DNA of 64,000 bases from Oscillibacter valericigenes (GTDB lineage Bacteria; Bacillota; Clostridia; Oscillospirales; Oscillospiraceae), in contig NZ_JAFBIS010000003.1 in NCBI RefSeq assembly GCF_021531435.1, positions 1-64,000 on the forward strand. The letters are read 5' to 3'. The notes beneath the pieces are model-generated. The model was not told the origin of the DNA and made no database searches. It worked only from the letters and a program-made list of their open reading frames with translations. Position numbers and translations under genes: made by a program. This document shows positions 1 to 6,924 of this stretch, piece by piece; the first letter of the stretch is position 1, and each line of letters opens with the position of its first letter.

Positions 1-71
1 TTACTTTTGCCGCAGTGCCTGCGGTTCTGTTTTTGCGCCCTTTTTCGGGCTTCCCCGATTATTACGTTGTT
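1..71. other. window edge downstream of the response regulator
   Basis: This stretch follows the stop codon of the response regulator on the minus strand. It contains a short inverted repeat (CCGCAG..CTGCGG, positions 10-24) and a second weak one near 38-51. No ATG, GTG or TTG start with a ribosome site is visible, so a partner histidine kinase, which is often encoded next, cannot be placed inside the window. Confidence 0.4.
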
Positions 72-782
72 TCAAACTTCCGCCTTCTCCGTCTGCTTGG
101 CGCCCACCAGCTCGAATTTATAGCCGACGCCCCACACCGTTTTCAGCGCCCACTGGTCGGAGACATTCTCCACCTTTTCCCGCAGGCGCTTGATGTGGAC
201 GTCCACGGTCCGGCTGTCGCCGAAGTAGTCGAAGCCCCACACCTCGTCCAGCAGCTGGTTGCGGGTGTAGACCCGGTTGGGGGTGGAAGCCAGATGGTAC
301 AAAAGCTCCAGCTCCTTAGGCGGCGTATCCACCTTTTTCCCGTCCACGATCAGCTCGTAGGAGTCCAGGTCGATGACCAGCTTGTCGAAGGTCAGCCGCT
401 TGCTGGTGTCGTTGGGGATCTCCGTCCGCCGCAGGACAGCGTTGATGCGGGCGATGAGCTCCTTCATCTCAAAGGGCTTGACGATGTAGTCATCCGCGCC
501 CATCTCCAGGCCCTGGATGCGGTCGAACACCTCGCTCTTGGCGGTGAGCATGATGATGGGCACCTTGCTGGTCTCCCGGATCTTGGCGCACACCGCCCAG
601 CCGTCCATGACGGGCAGCATGATGTCCAGCAAAATCAGATCCGGCACCTCTTTTTGAAATTCCTCGATGGCCTTCCCGCCGTCTCCGGCGATGCGGACGT
701 CGAAGCCCTCCTTCACCAGATACATGTGGATCAGATCGGAAATATTGCGGTCATCCTCTACCACCAAAATGTTGCGGCCCAT
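72..782 (-). CDS. OmpR/PhoB-family response regulator
   Basis: Two-component transcription factor of 236 residues, the usual length for the family. The N-terminal receiver domain (about 1-120) has the acidic pair E9/D10-D11, phosphoacceptor D53 in LLDIMLPVMDGW, T80 and the conserved K102 in YIVKPF. The C-terminal winged helix (about 130-228) ends in the typical VWGVGYKFE motif. It would be phosphorylated by a membrane histidine kinase and bind DNA as a dimer. The kinase is not visible; it may lie beyond the window edge. A TATAAT -10 lies at 821-826 on the minus strand, without a good -35. The target genes cannot be deduced. Confidence 0.93.
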   Translation of the reverse strand: MGRNILVVEDDRNISDLIHMYLVKEGFDVRIAGDGGKAIEEFQKEVPDLILLDIMLPVMDGWAVCAKIRETSKVPIIMLTAKSEVFDRIQGLEMGADDYIVKPFEMKELIARINAVLRRTEIPNDTSKRLTFDKLVIDLDSYELIVDGKKVDTPPKELELLYHLASTPNRVYTRNQLLDEVWGFDYFGDSRTVDVHIKRLREKVENVSDQWALKTVWGVGYKFELVGAKQTEKAEV

Positions 783-868
783 GGCAATCCCTCCAAAGTT
801 TCACTGTTTTTGCACTTTCCATTATACCCGCTGACCGGGCGGGATGTTGAATATTCTGTAAATAGTCG

Positions 869-1987
869 TCACGAAGTCTCCGTCAGCGCAAGGCACCGGC
901 CGTCGGCATTCTCGATGGCATTCAAAAAAGCCCGCAGCCCCGCGCCGGCGGCGGTGTCTCCCAGCCAGACGCTGATATTGCCCCGGAACGCGGACACCCT
1001 CTGGAGCAGGCTCCTGGCGTTGGAGGCCGTCTTCAGCTCATAGGCCGACCGGTCCAGCGACGGCTGCACGCAGCGGTACCCCGCCGCCTGGGCCGCCTGA
1101 AGGTCCTCGTCTTTCCCATTGCGGACCATGGCCAGCCGCGTGCCGCCGCAGGTGGCCCGCTCCAGCGCACGGCTTCCGGCGGCCAGCTGTTCCTCCACTG
1201 TGCGCGTTTCGTCCGCGGCATCCACCAGAATACCGATGCTGTTTCCCGTGGCGGTCATCCGGCGCAGCAGACCGCCCCGGCTCTCCAAAAACTCCGGCGT
1301 GCAGAAGAAGGCTGCCTGGGCCTCATAGTCATCCAGCGCGTCCAGCAGGGCCTCCGTACCGTCACCCGCCTCAAGGCACAGGTACACGCTTTTGCCGTCG
1401 ATCTCCGTGCCTGTGGGGTCCTCCACGGCGGACGTGCCCGACGATGTCTTTTTCTTCTTGATGTACTCCGCGTAGCTGATGGCGCAGGGATACTCCGCGG
1501 CATTAGCGAACTGCTTGTCCGTCATATTGAAGCTGGGCTGGCGGATCCACACCAGATAGCCGTTTTCCACGTCCAGCACGGAATACAGCAGATTGAAATA
1601 CCTGGCCACCAGATAGGCCGGCACGAACACCACGCCGCCCCGCCGGAGGGCGCCGGGATAGCTGATATTGCCCTCTCTGTCCTGGGTATAGTCTTTGTCC
1701 AGGTCAAAGATCAGGGAACGGTCGCCGCTGTTGTTATACAGCACTGCCGTCTGGCCGGAGCCCATGTAGGAAACGCCCAGGGCCTTCCGGCTGGTTCCGC
1801 TGAAAGTCGACGCCGCGATGTACAGGTAGCCGCCGGACCAGAAGGGCATGGTGTCGTCGGACAGGGGCAGCACCTCGTTGCCCGCCGCCACAAAATAGAC
1901 GCTCTCCGCGGCGTCCGCCGGCAGGGCCGCGGTCTGAAACACCAGCAGCAGGCACAGCACCAGCGCCGCCCATCTCCGTTTCTTCAT
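869..1987 (-). CDS. secreted protein with stalk domain and degenerate polysaccharide-deacetylase-like domain
   Basis: 372-residue exported protein. A signal peptide (MKKRRWAALVLCLLLVFQ..ADA, about 1-27) is followed by a segment resembling the copper-amine-oxidase-type N-terminal cell-wall stalk domain (about 30-150). A C-terminal half follows whose pattern VYLCLEAGDG..AAFFCTPEFL..ATGNSIGIL recalls the NodB polysaccharide deacetylase fold. The catalytic Asp pair and metal-binding His residues of true deacetylases are absent: the TFDDGP-like position reads LEAGDG and the HxxxH site is missing. It is therefore probably a non-catalytic relative. The ATG is preceded by AAAGGGGG. Family assignment is inference from pattern, not a search. 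Confidence 0.6.
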   Translation of the reverse strand: MKKRRWAALVLCLLLVFQTAALPADAAESVYFVAAGNEVLPLSDDTMPFWSGGYLYIAASTFSGTSRKALGVSYMGSGQTAVLYNNSGDRSLIFDLDKDYTQDREGNISYPGALRRGGVVFVPAYLVARYFNLLYSVLDVENGYLVWIRQPSFNMTDKQFANAAEYPCAISYAEYIKKKKTSSGTSAVEDPTGTEIDGKSVYLCLEAGDGTEALLDALDDYEAQAAFFCTPEFLESRGGLLRRMTATGNSIGILVDAADETRTVEEQLAAGSRALERATCGGTRLAMVRNGKDEDLQAAQAAGYRCVQPSLDRSAYELKTASNARSLLQRVSAFRGNISVWLGDTAAGAGLRAFLNAIENADGRCLALTETS

Positions 1988-2068
1988 TTTCCGCAGCCCC
2001 CTTTCCTCCCACTCTGAACAGTTTATTTTATCACATTTTCGCAGTCTTTGTAAAGCCTGATGCGCCTG

Positions 2069-3082
2069 TCATCCGGGCAGGTAAGGCTCCACCGTGACGC
2101 CGGTATAATAGTGGGTCAGGATCTCCTTGTAGTCCGCGCCGCCGGCGGCCATCCGGTTGGCCCCGTACTGGCTCAGGCCCACGCCGTGGCCGTAGCCGGT
2201 GACGTAGAATACCAGCTTCTCTCCCTGCGCCTCCCACTCAAAGCAGGCGGAGCGGAGCCCCAGGGCCGCCCGCACCTGGGTGCCCTTCACCGTGACGCCG
2301 CCCACCTCCACCGTCTCCACGCTGCCGGCGCTGTCGGTGACGGCATTTTTCAGCCAGCCCGACACCGGGCCGGAGAGGTCCGCCTCTGGGAAGGCCGCCA
2401 GCAGCTTCTCCCTGGCCTCCGCCGCCGTGAATTCCGCCCGGCTGTAATAGTTGGGGATGGCGTCCCCCTCCTCCGGGGAATCCACCGCCTGGAGGTAGGG
2501 CAGGTCGTTCAGCCACACCTGTCCCGCCGCCCGGGTCAGCCCGGCGGAGGAGGAGTGGAACACCGCCAGAATGGGCACACCGCCGTAGAGAATGGTCTCG
2601 CCGTCGGTGGAAGTCACGGCGTTTTCCACCTTTTTCTCGTAGGTATTGGCATTTTCGCCCCAGTTGGCCTTGGCCCGTTCCTCGCTGATGTAGGCCTGGC
2701 AGCAGGTGGAATCCGTGCAGATGTCCGCCTCGTCTGCGTGGTTGCCGCCGGTCTGTATTTTATAGATGGTATAGGTCCGGGCGGCCACCGCCTGGGCTTT
2801 CAGGGCCTCCTCCTCAAAGGAGGCGGGCATCTCCGCCCGCACCACGCCCACCAGGTAGGTGCCCAGGTCTATCTCCTCCACGGTATCGCCGTTTTTCACC
2901 TTCAGAACCGTCCGGCTGTCCAGGTCCCCGCTGACAAAGGGCTCCCCCTCCGTCTCATCCATGGCCGGCTCCCGGGTGAGCAACTCCGAGCGGAAGGGCA
3001 CGATGACCAGCAGCGGCAGGATGAACAGCGCCGCCAACAGCACCGCCGACACGGCGACGCTCTCCCTGACACCTCGTTTCAT
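2069..3082 (-). CDS. spoIID: stage II sporulation protein D, lytic transglycosylase
   Basis: 337-residue SpoIID-type murein lytic transglycosylase, needed for peptidoglycan remodelling as the mother-cell membrane engulfs the forespore. It has one N-terminal membrane anchor (VAVSAVLLAALFILPLLVIVP), then the SpoIID domain: EIDLGTYLVGVVRAEMP, where the Glu in AEMP is the family catalytic residue, LKAQAVAARTY, and the C-terminal GYGHGVGLSQYGA. I chose the ATG at 3082 over longer upstream frames because AGGAGG lies just before it and the anchor follows directly. A sigma-E-like promoter precedes it (separate entry). Its SpoIIM/SpoIIP partners are not in the window. Confidence 0.95.
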   Translation of the reverse strand: MKRGVRESVAVSAVLLAALFILPLLVIVPFRSELLTREPAMDETEGEPFVSGDLDSRTVLKVKNGDTVEEIDLGTYLVGVVRAEMPASFEEEALKAQAVAARTYTIYKIQTGGNHADEADICTDSTCCQAYISEERAKANWGENANTYEKKVENAVTSTDGETILYGGVPILAVFHSSSAGLTRAAGQVWLNDLPYLQAVDSPEEGDAIPNYYSRAEFTAAEAREKLLAAFPEADLSGPVSGWLKNAVTDSAGSVETVEVGGVTVKGTQVRAALGLRSACFEWEAQGEKLVFYVTGYGHGVGLSQYGANRMAAGGADYKEILTHYYTGVTVEPYLPG

Positions 3083-3113
3083 GGGTCTCCTCCTTTGCAC
3101 AGGTTGTCCCTCC

Positions 3114-3142
3114 ACTCTATGCGCCGTCCCGGCGGAAAATGC
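3114..3142 (-). promoter_or_regulatory. putative sigma-E promoter of spoIID
   Basis: On the minus strand GCATTTT (3136-3142), a 14-base spacer and CATAGAGT (3114-3121) match the known mother-cell sigma-E pattern (kmATATT, 13-15, CATAnnnT). It lies about 30 bases before the spoIID start. In Bacillus, spoIID is a sigma-E gene, so position and pattern agree; no mapped start site supports it here. Confidence 0.5.
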
Positions 3143-3151
3143 GGCCCGGCA

Positions 3152-3180
3152 TGGACAAACGCCCGGGGCCGTGCTATACT
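3152..3180 (+). promoter_or_regulatory. sigma-A-type promoter of the 3227 membrane-protein gene
   Basis: TGGACA (3152-3157), 17-base spacer, TATACT (3175-3180), about 47 bases upstream of the TTG start at 3227. It diverges from the spoIID promoter. Confidence 0.55.
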
Positions 3181-3226
3181 GATACTCGTATTTCCAACGA
3201 ATCCGCTTCCGAAAGGAGCCTTTGAC

Positions 3227-4105
3227 TTGAAAAAGCATCTCATTCTGCCCGCGCTGTCCGTCCTGGGCGGCGCCGTGGCTTTCCTTCTGCGGCTCTTGCA
3301 GAACCGCACCGGCTTTGAGCCGGACACCGGCCTTCCCATCCCAGGCAATGTCCCCGGCCTGGCGCTGGTGGTATTGCTGGCGGTACTGGCAGCCGCGCTC
3401 TGCGTGCTGGTGTGGAAGCTGCCGAAAGAGGCCGACCCCGGCCCCGCCTTCCCCCAGGATTTTGCCACCACCGACACCCGGCTGCTGACGCTGCCGGTGA
3501 TGGGCGTGCTGCTGATCGCCCTGTCCGGGCTGCTGGACCTGGTGGGCGGCTTCGGCATCACGCTCGGCGGCCCCAGTCTGGAGGACGCCTACGTGCTCTC
3601 CGCCGCCATGGAAACTTACATCCCCGGCCCCGCTTTTTCCCAGAAAGCGCTGCTTTTGATGGGCCTGCTGTCCCTGGCCTCCGCCGGGGGGCTGTTCCTG
3701 TCCGTGCTGTCCTGCCGCCCCCGGGAGGGCCGCGCCGCGAACGGGACCCTGCTGCTCATCGCCCCGGCGGCGCTGGTGGTGCGGCTGGTGCTGGTCTACC
3801 GGGTGGATTCCGTTGACCCCGCTCTCGAAGCCTATTATGTGGAGCTGCTGGCCCTGGTCTTTCTGACCCTGGGCTTCTACCGGCTGTCCTCCTTCGCCTT
3901 CGGCGCCGGACGCACCCGGCGGTTCGCCCTGTACACAGGGGCCGCCGTGGTATTGAGCCTGGCGGCCCTGACCGACGGCGCCGCCGGCATCTCCTCCACC
4001 CTGCTGTATCTGGGCGGCGCCCTGACCCTGCTGGGCTTTTTGCTGCTGCGGCTGTGCCGCCCCGCCGGGGACTGTGAAGCCCATCATAGCACAGGCGAGG
4101 CATGA
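3227..4105 (+). CDS. hypothetical multi-pass membrane protein
   Basis: 292-residue protein with about seven to eight hydrophobic segments separated by short Arg/Lys turns; I do not recognise a family. The start is a TTG (LKKHLILPALSVLGG) with AAGGAG eight bases upstream, which fits better than any in-frame ATG; the long open frame upstream of it is only the shadow of spoIID. It is transcribed alone and followed by a row of strong hairpins. No catalytic or binding motif is visible, so no function is proposed. Confidence 0.7.
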   Translation: MKKHLILPALSVLGGAVAFLLRLLQNRTGFEPDTGLPIPGNVPGLALVVLLAVLAAALCVLVWKLPKEADPGPAFPQDFATTDTRLLTLPVMGVLLIALSGLLDLVGGFGITLGGPSLEDAYVLSAAMETYIPGPAFSQKALLLMGLLSLASAGGLFLSVLSCRPREGRAANGTLLLIAPAALVVRLVLVYRVDSVDPALEAYYVELLALVFLTLGFYRLSSFAFGAGRTRRFALYTGAAVVLSLAALTDGAAGISSTLLYLGGALTLLGFLLLRLCRPAGDCEAHHSTGEA

Positions 4106-4253
4106 ACGCCACCTGTTTTTCGGCAGGATTCGGCTGTAACGGTGCTGAAAATTTTAACAAAAGCAGCATGATTTGAGGAATTTTCGGACATACAGCAGCA
4201 AAAATATATCGACGCGGAACGCCTCAAGTTATCGCAAGGAAGGGATAGTTTGA

Positions 4254-4286
4254 AAGGGGAACCTTAGCGGGTTCCCCTTTCTTTTC
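4254..4286 (+). terminator. rho-independent terminator
   Basis: Stem GGGGAACC / GGTTCCCC (4256-4263 with 4270-4277), followed by TTTCTTTT. It fits as the terminator of the membrane-protein gene upstream. Confidence 0.75.
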
Positions 4287-4293
4287 AATCAAA

Positions 4294-4341
4294 CCCGGCG
4301 CAAAGCGCCGGGCCCATTTCAGCCCACAGGGCTGAAATGGG
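4294..4341. repeat. two tandem GC-rich hairpins
   Basis: An 8-bp stem CCCGGCGC / GCGCCGGG (4294-4312) is followed at once by a perfect 13-bp stem (4313-4325 with 4329-4341, three-base loop). Neither has a U-tract, so they are not simple terminators. Confidence 0.6.
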
Positions 4342-4345
4342 AAGG

Positions 4346-4405
4346 CTTCCAAAAAATAGCCAACAAGCCAACCTTTCGGTTGGCTTGTTGGCTATTTTTT
4401 GGAAG
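4346..4405. terminator. 28-bp perfect hairpin, bidirectional terminator-like
   Basis: Positions 4346-4373 and 4378-4405 are exact reverse complements around a TTTC loop. The inner GC-richer stem is bracketed by A6 and T6, so RNA from either strand would form a stem followed by a U-run. It separates the membrane-protein gene from the converging tadA. Confidence 0.75.
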
Positions 4406-4519
4406 ATTGGATGAAAAGAAGTTTTGTCTCTTGCAAGTATTAAGATACAGGAGAGTTGTTAACCAAACCAGCACCAATTGTTACAAAAGTCTTAAATCAC
4501 GGATATTTTTTATGTCAAC

Positions 4520-4978
4520 TTACCTGTCCCGCCGGAGGCTCGCGAAAAAATCCGCCAGCACTGTCCGGCACTCCTCCGCCAGAACGCCGCCCACCAGGGC
4601 GGGCCGGTTGGGGAATTGCTCCATGAACAGATTTGTCACGCCGCCGCAGGCCCCCATAGCCTCATCCCGGGCGCCGTACCACACCCGCCGGACCCGGGCG
4701 TTCAGGATGGCCCCGGCGCACATGGGGCAGGGCTCCAGGGTGACATACAGCTCGCAGTCATCCAGCCGCCAGGTGCCGAGGCGCCGGTTGGCCTGGGCGA
4801 TGGCCTCCATCTCCGCGTGTGAGGCGGTGGCCTGCTTCTCCTCCCGGCGGTTCCGGCCCCGGCCCACGATCTCGCCCTCCCGGACGATGACGCAGCCAAC
4901 AGGCACCTCCCCCGCCGCCGCGGCCTCCCGGGCCAGGGCCAGGGCTTCCCGCATATACCGTTCCTGTTCCGTCAGCAT
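4520..4978 (-). CDS. tadA: tRNA-specific adenosine deaminase (A34 to inosine)
   Basis: 152-residue cytidine/deoxycytidylate-deaminase-fold enzyme that deaminates the wobble adenosine of tRNA-Arg(ACG). The zinc site is complete: H54-A-E56 (HAEMEAI), with E56 the proton shuttle, and P83-C84..C87 (PCPMCAGAI). ALNARVRRVWYGARD and the C-terminal ECRTVLADFF helix are typical of TadA. I place the start at the ATG at 4978 because GGAGG lies about seven bases upstream; the longer frame lacks a site. It is divergent from yaaL-bofA. Confidence 0.95.
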   Translation of the reverse strand: MLTEQERYMREALALAREAAAAGEVPVGCVIVREGEIVGRGRNRREEKQATASHAEMEAIAQANRRLGTWRLDDCELYVTLEPCPMCAGAILNARVRRVWYGARDEAMGACGGVTNLFMEQFPNRPALVGGVLAEECRTVLADFFASLRRDR

Positions 4979-5006
4979 GGTGCTTCCTCCCGTTGTATAA
5001 AAACTG

Positions 5007-5034
5007 GCATATTTGTCCAAACTCCCCATAAGCT
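5007..5034 (+). promoter_or_regulatory. putative sigma-E promoter of yaaL-bofA
   Basis: GCATATT (5007-5013), 13-base spacer, CATAAGCT (5027-5034) closely match the sigma-E consensus, 20 bases upstream of the yaaL start. Mother-cell expression would suit BofA. Confidence 0.5.
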
Positions 5035-5055
5035 GTATCACTGGGAGGGACATCC

Positions 5056-5316
5056 ATGAAATCCATTTTTTCCAAAAAGACAAAGTCCGATCCCGAGCTG
5101 CTGGCCCTGAAAGCCGAATTGCAGGAGGCCCAGGAGGAGCTGTCTCTGGCCTACCGCCGGTTCGACCAAGCTCTGGACCCGGAGCTGGTGGAGTCCTGCG
5201 TCTATCAAATCAGCGCTGTCAAGGCCCGGTGCAACTATCTCATCCGGGCCATCAAAGCCCGGGAACCGGAGCCCACGGCAGCCGCCCAACTGGAGGGGGA
5301 TACTCTATGGACCTGA
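5056..5316 (+). CDS. yaaL: YaaL-type DUF2508 protein
   Basis: 86-residue, largely alpha-helical, charged protein (ELLALKAELQEAQEELSLAYRRFDQ) with the ISAVKARCNYLIRAIK segment typical of DUF2508/YaaL. In Bacillus yaaL sits between recR and bofA; here it overlaps bofA by 10 bases and is preceded by GGGAGGG. The function is unknown in the family. Context suggests co-expression with bofA in the mother cell. Confidence 0.8.
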   Translation: MKSIFSKKTKSDPELLALKAELQEAQEELSLAYRRFDQALDPELVESCVYQISAVKARCNYLIRAIKAREPEPTAAAQLEGDTLWT

Positions 5317-5570
5317 GTCAAACTGTCATCGCCGTCCTGCTGGGCGGCTTCTTCCTCATCGCCCTGATCCGGGTGTTCCGCACACCCCTGCGGTTGGCGC
5401 TGAAGCTGCTGTGCAACACCCTGCTGGGCTTCCTGGCGTTGTGGGTCGTGCGCCTGACGGCGGGGATCACCGGCATCACCCTGGGGCTGAACCTATGGAA
5501 CGCCCTGGTCATCGGCGTGCTGGGACTGCCGGGATTCGTACTGCTGCTGTTGGTGCAGTGGGTGTTGTAG
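5307..5570 (+). CDS. bofA: BofA, pro-sigma-K processing inhibitor
   Basis: 87-residue membrane protein with two to three hydrophobic segments and the family pattern RLALKLLCNTLLGFLALW..GITLGLNLWNALVIGVLGLPGF. In Bacillus, BofA with SpoIVFA inhibits the SpoIVFB protease in the outer forespore membrane, delaying sigma-K activation. The start overlaps yaaL by 10 bases, indicating translational coupling. A terminator follows directly. Confidence 0.88.
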   Translation: MDLSQTVIAVLLGGFFLIALIRVFRTPLRLALKLLCNTLLGFLALWVVRLTAGITGITLGLNLWNALVIGVLGLPGFVLLLLVQWVL

Positions 5571-5581
5571 CTACATAGCGC

Positions 5582-5611
5582 GGAGGGAGGCTTCTCCCTC
5601 CCATTCTTTTT
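5582..5611 (+). terminator. terminator after bofA
   Basis: Stem GGAGGGAG / CTCCCTCC (5582-5589, 5594-5601) with a GCTT loop, then a T-rich tail. Confidence 0.75.
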
Positions 5612-5705
5612 GCAGGAATTTCAAAAATCAATTTCGAGTATTCGAGAGATAATCAGAGATATTGAAAGGAAACAGGAGCTTTTCCCGGCGTAAATCAAAT
5701 TTCTG

Positions 5706-5734
5706 TTGACAGGGCTTGTCTCCTGTGGTATAAG
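5706..5734 (+). promoter_or_regulatory. rplM-rpsI promoter
   Basis: Consensus TTGACA (5706-5711), 17-base spacer, TATAAG (5729-5734), a strong vegetative promoter as expected for ribosomal protein genes. Confidence 0.85.
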
Positions 5735-5740
5735 TATTCT

Positions 5741-5809
5741 TGCTCCGATTTTACCCCGGAGCACTTGATTTGTAAAGCACATGCAAATATATGATACGGA
5801 GGAAACACC
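5741..5809 (+). promoter_or_regulatory. putative L13 autoregulatory mRNA leader
   Basis: The transcript leader begins with a hairpin TGCTCCG / CGGAGCA (5741-5747 with 5757-5763) just after the -10. Firmicute rplM-rpsI mRNAs carry an L13-binding leader in this place. Position and the short hairpin are suggestive, but I cannot match the Rfam covariance model by eye. Confidence 0.4.
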
Positions 5810-6241
5810 ATGTCCACTTTTATGGCAAACAAGGCCAACATTGAGCGTAAGTGGTACATCCTGGACGCCGCCGGCAAGCCCCTGGGCAAGACCGCTGTCC
5901 GGGCTGCTGACCTGCTGCGCGGCAAAGGCAAAGTCACTTACACCCCCCACGCTGACTGCGGCGACAACGTCATCATCATCAACGCCGGCAAAGCTGTCCT
6001 GACCGGCAAGAAGGGCACCCAGAAGATGTACCGCACCCACTCCGGTTGGGTCGGCGGCCTGAAGGAGACCCCCTACCGCATCCTGATGCAGGAGAAGCCC
6101 GACGTCGCCATGCGCGTCGCCATCCGCGGCATGATGCCCCGGAACACCGTTTCCAAGGATTCTCTGAAGCGCCTGCACATCTACGCTGACGCCAACTATG
6201 AGCAGCAGGCCCAGAAGCCCGTCGCTCTGGACGTCGAATAA
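5810..6241 (+). CDS. rplM: 50S ribosomal protein L13
   Basis: 143-residue L13 of the large ribosomal subunit. Recognised by [41 protein letters not shown]-like [17 protein letters not shown], and the MLPRN-like [16 protein letters not shown]. The start is fixed by GGAGG. It is co-transcribed with rpsI 14 bases downstream, the usual bacterial pairing. Confidence 0.97.
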   Translation: MSTFMANKANIERKWYILDAAGKPLGKTAVRAADLLRGKGKVTYTPHADCGDNVIIINAGKAVLTGKKGTQKMYRTHSGWVGGLKETPYRILMQEKPDVAMRVAIRGMMPRNTVSKDSLKRLHIYADANYEQQAQKPVALDVE

Positions 6242-6255
6242 GGAGGAGTAAGAGA

Positions 6256-6660
6256 ATGTATCAGTCTAAGAAGCCTTATCTGTATGGCACCGGCCGCCGG
6301 AAGTCCTCCGTGGCCCGCGTCCATCTGTTCCCCAACGGCACCGGCTCCATCACCATCAACGGCCGTGACATCGACGATTACTTCGGTCTGGATACCCTGA
6401 AGATGGTCGTCCGTCAGCCCCTGGAGGCCACCGGCAACACCGGCAAGATGGACATCGTTGCCACCGTCACCGGCGGCGGCATCTCCGGTCAGGCCGGCGC
6501 TCTGCGTCACGGCATCGCCCGCGCCCTGCTGCTGGCCAGCGAGGACTACCGTCCCATCCTGAAGAAGGCCGGTTTCCTGACCCGCGATCCTCGTATGAAG
6601 GAGCGCAAGAAGTACGGCCTGAAAGCCGCCCGTCGCGCACCGCAGTTCAGCAAGCGCTGA
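6256..6660 (+). CDS. rpsI: 30S ribosomal protein S9
   Basis: 134-residue S9, with [13 protein letters not shown] at the N-terminus and the conserved basic tail [10 protein letters not shown] that reaches the ribosomal P site. AGGAGG precedes the ATG. The last 16 codons, stop and terminator are present a second time at 9673-9773, meaning the present 3' end was probably supplied by an integrated element (see island entry). The reading frame is intact. Confidence 0.97.
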   Translation: MYQSKKPYLYGTGRRKSSVARVHLFPNGTGSITINGRDIDDYFGLDTLKMVVRQPLEATGNTGKMDIVATVTGGGISGQAGALRHGIARALLLASEDYRPILKKAGFLTRDPRMKERKKYGLKAARRAPQFSKR

Positions 6661-6675
6661 TTTTGTTATCAGTTG

Positions 6676-6710
6676 CCCCGGAAAACCTCGGTTTTCCGGG
6701 GTTTTCTTTC
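6676..6710 (+). terminator. rpsI terminator, left copy
   Basis: Stem CCCCGGAAAAC / GTTTTCCGGGG with a short loop, then TTTTCTTT. An almost identical copy lies at 9739-9773. Confidence 0.85.
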
Positions 6711-6803
6711 GTGAAAGTTGATATATCGAATTTATTGGCTTATTATTTTGCTCTCAATCCGCAACTATATCTTGTGTTTTGTCCCGTAAAAACTCACAAG
6801 TTT

Positions 6804-6854
6804 GAGGTTAAAATTGGGGTTAAAGCAGCGTTTGCGGTTAATTTTGAGGTTAAA
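6804..6854. repeat. four GGTTAAA arm-site-like repeats (left)
   Basis: GAGGTTAAA (6804-6812), GGGGTTAAA (6816-6824), GCGGTTAAT (6834-6842) and GAGGTTAAA (6846-6854) in direct orientation. Two matching copies lie near the other end of the island. Clustered short direct repeats flanking a core site resemble integrase arm-binding sites. Confidence 0.55.
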
Positions 6855-6924
6855 AATTGTTGCAAAGAAAGGGGGCTGTTCAACAGGAACGCCCCCTCTC
6901 TTTGCAGAAACATCATGCCACCGG

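Larger units (their letters stand above)
4106..4519. other. intergenic region with four stacked hairpins
   Basis: No gene is seen here. The first 150 bases are unremarkable. From 4254 to 4405 four inverted repeats follow one another (terminator at 4254-4286, stems at 4294-4312 and 4313-4341, and the 28-bp stem at 4346-4405). The rest (4406-4519) is markedly more AT-rich than its surroundings and holds no convincing ORF. Confidence 0.6.
6661..6924. other. left end of island, non-coding
   Basis: After the terminator the sequence is AT-rich and carries no supported gene. It contains the four arm-site-like repeats described separately and the end of the DUF1351-exonuclease gene lies just to the right. 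Confidence 0.5.

Noticed and set aside
2060-3226. Long plus-strand frame upstream of the membrane-protein gene
   Set aside because: It is antisense to spoIID and reads as low-complexity His/Gly/Val; the real gene starts at the TTG 3227 with its own promoter and ribosome site.
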